Assembly (NCBI RefSeq): GCF_037132785.1
Contig: NZ_JBAHZZ010000141.1
Location: forward strand, 1-7,937
Reading direction: 5' to 3'
Origin: Flavicella sp037132785
GTDB taxonomy: Bacteria; Bacteroidota; Bacteroidia; Flavobacteriales; Flavobacteriaceae
Length of the DNA stretch: 7,937 bases
Part shown: one piece after another, positions 5,478 to 7,937 of the stretch
Numbering within the stretch: position 1 is the stretch's first letter
Layout: each line of letters starts with the position of its first letter
Made by a program: the position numbers and the translations under genes
Notes under the pieces: generated by a model
What the model was told of the DNA's origin: nothing
The model's database searches: none
What the model saw: the letters and a program-made list of their open reading frames with translations, nothing else

Positions 5478-7586
5478 TCATTGAATTAAAATATTCAGTT
5501 GCGAACTTGCTTTTTTAACAGAAGAAACAGGTAGTTTACAAGTTCCCTCTACGCAAATATAGAGCATTGTTTTGTTTTTAGAAAATCTGTTTTTTAATAG
5601 GGGTTCGTCGCTTGGAATTGTACTTCCCGCAATAATTTTATTAGGAATGTATAATTGGTTTAATTCCTTTATTTTTGCTGGAGCCTCTTTTCCTACAACG
5701 GCAATTTCATAAAATTCGCTGGTTAAATTACTGTATAATTGCAGCCAGTTAGAATAACCAATTCCATAGTTTTCTATATCAGGAATCACATTATTTAGCA
5801 TTTGTTTACTGGTACTTGTGTATGTTTTATTTTCAAAATACAGTCCAAGTTTAAACAAAGAATTGGCTAGTATTGAATTTGATGCAGGAATCACATTGTC
5901 GTTAATTTCAATATTACGAGTTATTAGATTTTTATCTTCATCAGATGTAAAGTAGAACATTTTTAATTTCTCATTGTAAAAATGAGTGTAACAATAGTCT
6001 GTAAGGTCTTTTGCTGTGTTCAGCCACTGTTGGTCTAAAGTTAATTCATAGAGAGAAATATAAGCGTCAATAACGCTTGCATAATCTATAAGATATCCGT
6101 TGATATTGCTTTTTCCATTTTTATAATTATGATTTAAGCCTCCGTCCTTTCGGATTTGCCTATGTTTTATAAAATTGGCGTTTTTTAAAGCGATATCTAA
6201 GTAGTTTTGTTCATCAAATACGCGATAGGCATCCAAATAGCCCTTTAGCATCAGGGCATTCCATGAAGTAAGGGATTTGTCATCTAGTCTAGGTCTTTCC
6301 TTTTCCCCTCTTTCTTTTAGCAGTATTTTTTGCCACTTCTTGACTTTATTCTTTAAGTCGCTTAAAGTAATATGATGTTGTTTTGAGAACTCTTTGTTAT
6401 TAAGAGTACGAATCAAATTGTATTTGTTGTCTTCCCAAAAACCAAAATCATTGATGTTGTAATATTTAGAAAATAAAGCGAAATCTTTACCTATAATTTT
6501 TTTTAGATCTTCTTGCGTCCATACATAAAAAGCGCCTTCTTCTAATTCGTTGTGCTCATTAGTACTGTCAGCGTCTAAAGATGAGTAAAAGGCACCTTCT
6601 TTATTTGTTAATTCTCTTTCGATAAAATCTAATGTTCGATAAACAGTTTCTTTGTAAAGCTCATCTTTAGTTATTAAATAGGCATCAGAATATAAGCTTA
6701 CCAATTGAGCATTGTCATATAGCATTTTTTCAAAATGTGGAATATGCCATTTTTTATCGGTTGAATACCTTGCAAACCCACCACCAATTTGATCAAATAG
6801 ACCACCAAGAGCCATTTTTTTTAAAGTATTGTTCGTGTATTTTTTTAGTTCTACATTATCTGTTTGTTCTGCATAACGCAGTAAGAAATGATAGTTGTTG
6901 GGCATTGGGAATTTAGGAGCGCTGTTCATCCCTCCTAAGCTGTGATCAAAACTTTTAGACCAATTTTGTACTGTCGTTTCAAGGATCTTTTTGGTGTATA
7001 GTGGTTTGTCAGAATTGAGTGTTATTGTCTCTGAATCCTTAATTCCTTTGGTCAGGTTTTCAGCGTATTCTTCTAGTTTTTTAGGGTCTTTTTTGTAGAG
7101 TTCTGCTATTTTTGTAAGGTTGCTTATCCATTGGTCTTTAGGGAAATAAGTCCCTCCCCAGAATGGTCTTCCGTCTGGCAATGCTACGCAATTTAATGGC
7201 CAACCTCCACTTTGAGTTAGTAATTGTACAGCTGTCATGTAAATTTGATCGATATCGGGTCTTTCTTCTCTGTCAATTTTAATATTGATAAAATTTTCAT
7301 TCATTATTTTTGCTACGGAATCATTTTCAAAACTCTCCCGCTCCATAACGTGACACCAATGACAGGCTGAATATCCAACTGAAATTAAAATTAGTTTATT
7401 TTCTTTTTTGGCGAGTGCTAGTGTTTTTTCATTCCAAGCATGCCAATTAACAGGGTTGTGCGCATGTTGTAATAAATACGGACTTGTTTCGTGAATAAGT
7501 TCGTTTGTATGTTTGAATTTTTTAGGCTTTTGACTACAACTAATAAGCATTGCTATTATGATTAGTAGGTTAAGGACTTTAAACAT
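5478..7586 (-). CDS. YyaL/SSP411-family thioredoxin-like protein with lipoprotein signal
   Basis: Two-domain protein of the bacterial YyaL and animal SSP411 (SPATA20) family; the biochemical role is not firmly established. At 702 residues it has family length plus an N-terminal extension. Residues 1-17 form a lipoprotein signal: a basic Lys3, a hydrophobic core, then LISC with Cys17 as the lipid-bearing residue. A thioredoxin-like (DUF255) domain follows, about 28-160, starting with HETSPYLLQHAHNPVNWHAW (32-51), with the active-site-like CHWC (75-78), DREERPDID (105-113) and SGGWP (126-130). The rest, about 195-690, is an alpha/alpha-barrel domain similar to sugar epimerases, with GGLFDQIGGGFARYST (261-276) and HFEKMLYDNAQL (284-295). 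The signal suggests a membrane-anchored form facing the periplasm. No Asp/Glu-rich surface-export signal follows Cys17. It has its own promoter and no visible operon partner. Confidence 0.92.
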   Translation of the reverse strand: MFKVLNLLIIIAMLISCSQKPKKFKHTNELIHETSPYLLQHAHNPVNWHAWNEKTLALAKKENKLILISVGYSACHWCHVMERESFENDSVAKIMNENFINIKIDREERPDIDQIYMTAVQLLTQSGGWPLNCVALPDGRPFWGGTYFPKDQWISNLTKIAELYKKDPKKLEEYAENLTKGIKDSETITLNSDKPLYTKKILETTVQNWSKSFDHSLGGMNSAPKFPMPNNYHFLLRYAEQTDNVELKKYTNNTLKKMALGGLFDQIGGGFARYSTDKKWHIPHFEKMLYDNAQLVSLYSDAYLITKDELYKETVYRTLDFIERELTNKEGAFYSSLDADSTNEHNELEEGAFYVWTQEDLKKIIGKDFALFSKYYNINDFGFWEDNKYNLIRTLNNKEFSKQHHITLSDLKNKVKKWQKILLKERGEKERPRLDDKSLTSWNALMLKGYLDAYRVFDEQNYLDIALKNANFIKHRQIRKDGGLNHNYKNGKSNINGYLIDYASVIDAYISLYELTLDQQWLNTAKDLTDYCYTHFYNEKLKMFYFTSDEDKNLITRNIEINDNVIPASNSILANSLFKLGLYFENKTYTSTSKQMLNNVIPDIENYGIGYSNWLQLYSNLTSEFYEIAVVGKEAPAKIKELNQLYIPNKIIAGSTIPSDEPLLKNRFSKNKTMLYICVEGTCKLPVSSVKKASSQLNILIQ

Positions 7587-7604
7587 TTCTTTTCTTCGTT
7601 TTCA

Positions 7605-7612
7605 CAAATATA
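7605..7612 (-). promoter_or_regulatory. -7 promoter element of the yyaL-family gene
   Basis: On the minus strand TATATTTG matches TAnnTTTG fully and ends 18 bases before the ATG at 7586. A -33 TTG at the usual distance is not visible. The leader between them is purine-rich (GAAGAAAAGAA), which may help ribosome binding. Confidence 0.5.
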
Positions 7613-7687
7613 ACAAAAGCTTGTTCTAATTGCTTATAAATCGTTGAACCTTATATTGGATAGCATTCGTTAATGGTTATTTAGTTG

Positions 7688-7726
7688 ACTGAAACTTGAA
7701 GCTAAAGAGGCTTCTTGTATTTCAGT
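7688..7726. other. Two-part hairpin left of the insertion sequence
   Basis: ACTGAAA (7688-7694) pairs with TTTCAGT (7720-7726), and inside it GAAGC (7698-7702) pairs with GCTTC (7710-7714). Only TTTA follows, so it is a poor terminator as it stands. It sits between the yyaL promoter and the IS end; it may be the terminator of a gene once next to it before the IS inserted. The rest of 7613-7747 shows nothing recognisable. Confidence 0.35.
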
Positions 7727-7747
7727 TTAGGAGTTATTTGTGTTTAA

Positions 7748-7937
7748 AGACCGTTGCAAGGTACATGACAAAAACAAAGACCCAAACTTAGGTTTTATAT
7801 CATTGTTTGTTAGCTTATATTTAAGTTATGAAACTACAAAGAACAGCTACTTTTGCAGATAGCATTTGTGATTTACGTACAAGAAAGATAAAAGCTACAT
7901 TTTTTAGTCAAATAAATATTCTTATCGATTGGGATCG
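7748..7937 (+). mobile_element. Left end of an IS5-like insertion sequence (partial)
   Basis: The stretch AAGACCGTTGCAAGG beginning near 7748 resembles the GAGACCTTTGCA-type terminal repeats of IS5-family elements. It lies about 80 bases before a transposase start, the expected arrangement for a left end. The exact first base is uncertain by a few positions; TTTAA just outside may include the target duplication. The right end and second terminal repeat lie beyond the window, so intactness cannot be judged. It inserted upstream of the yyaL-family gene, about 140 bases from its -7 element, without breaking a recognisable gene. Confidence 0.6.
7828..7937 (+). CDS. IS5-family transposase, N-terminal fragment at window edge
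   Basis: The frame opens with ATG at 7828 and runs to the window end, giving 36 complete codons that begin MKLQRTATFADSICDLRTRK and continue to INILIDWD. This resembles the N-terminus of IS5-group DDE transposases common in Bacteroidota, where a helical N-terminal region with a similar TFAD and RTRKIK pattern precedes the catalytic domain. The catalytic residues lie outside the window, so only the family, not activity, can be suggested. A near-match TATATTTA at 7816-7823 is too close to the ATG to be a normal promoter unless the message is nearly leaderless. Confidence 0.75.
   Translation, partial: MKLQRTATFADSICDLRTRKIKATFFSQINILIDWD

Overview
The window looks like a chromosomal segment of a low-GC member of the Bacteroidota, most likely Flavobacteriia and close to Flavobacterium. 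The evidence is the strongly AT-rich DNA, the near absence of Shine-Dalgarno sites (A-rich leaders instead), and repeated matches to the Bacteroidota -7 promoter element TAnnTTTG in front of genes. The protein versions also fit: a LytTR regulator, YyaL, and an Era and a Der with Bacteroidota-like details.

Layout. Positions 1-960 hold a LytTR-type response regulator (+) with its leader; no sensor kinase is visible. A strong hairpin at 930-959 can end transcription from both sides. It lies against an initiator tRNA-Met gene (962-1034, -), which has its own promoter. Then come era (1207-2088, +) and a convergent gene for a small two-helix membrane protein of unknown function (2091-2594, -). After a 328-base gap comes der (2923-4248, +), which converges on an MscS-type mechanosensitive channel (4307-5146, -) across a shared hairpin terminator. 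A second gap of about 330 bases precedes a YyaL/SSP411-family protein with a lipoprotein signal (5478-7586, -). The right edge carries the left end of an IS5-like insertion sequence with the first 36 codons of its transposase.

Functional picture. The centre is translation-related housekeeping: initiator tRNA, Era (small-subunit maturation) and Der (large-subunit maturation). The uncharacterised membrane protein sits between the two GTPases. MscS protects against hypo-osmotic shock. The YyaL protein probably acts in the cell envelope. These genes are mostly separate transcription units in alternating orientation, not one operon.

I found no CRISPR array, defence island, biosynthetic cluster or clearly new system. 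The more interesting points are small: a terminator for era written inside the coding sequence of its convergent neighbour; a 9-base tandem repeat inside the response-regulator receiver domain; an 8-base direct repeat two helical turns apart over that regulator's promoter; a 19-base dyad upstream of mscS; and the lipoprotein signal on YyaL.
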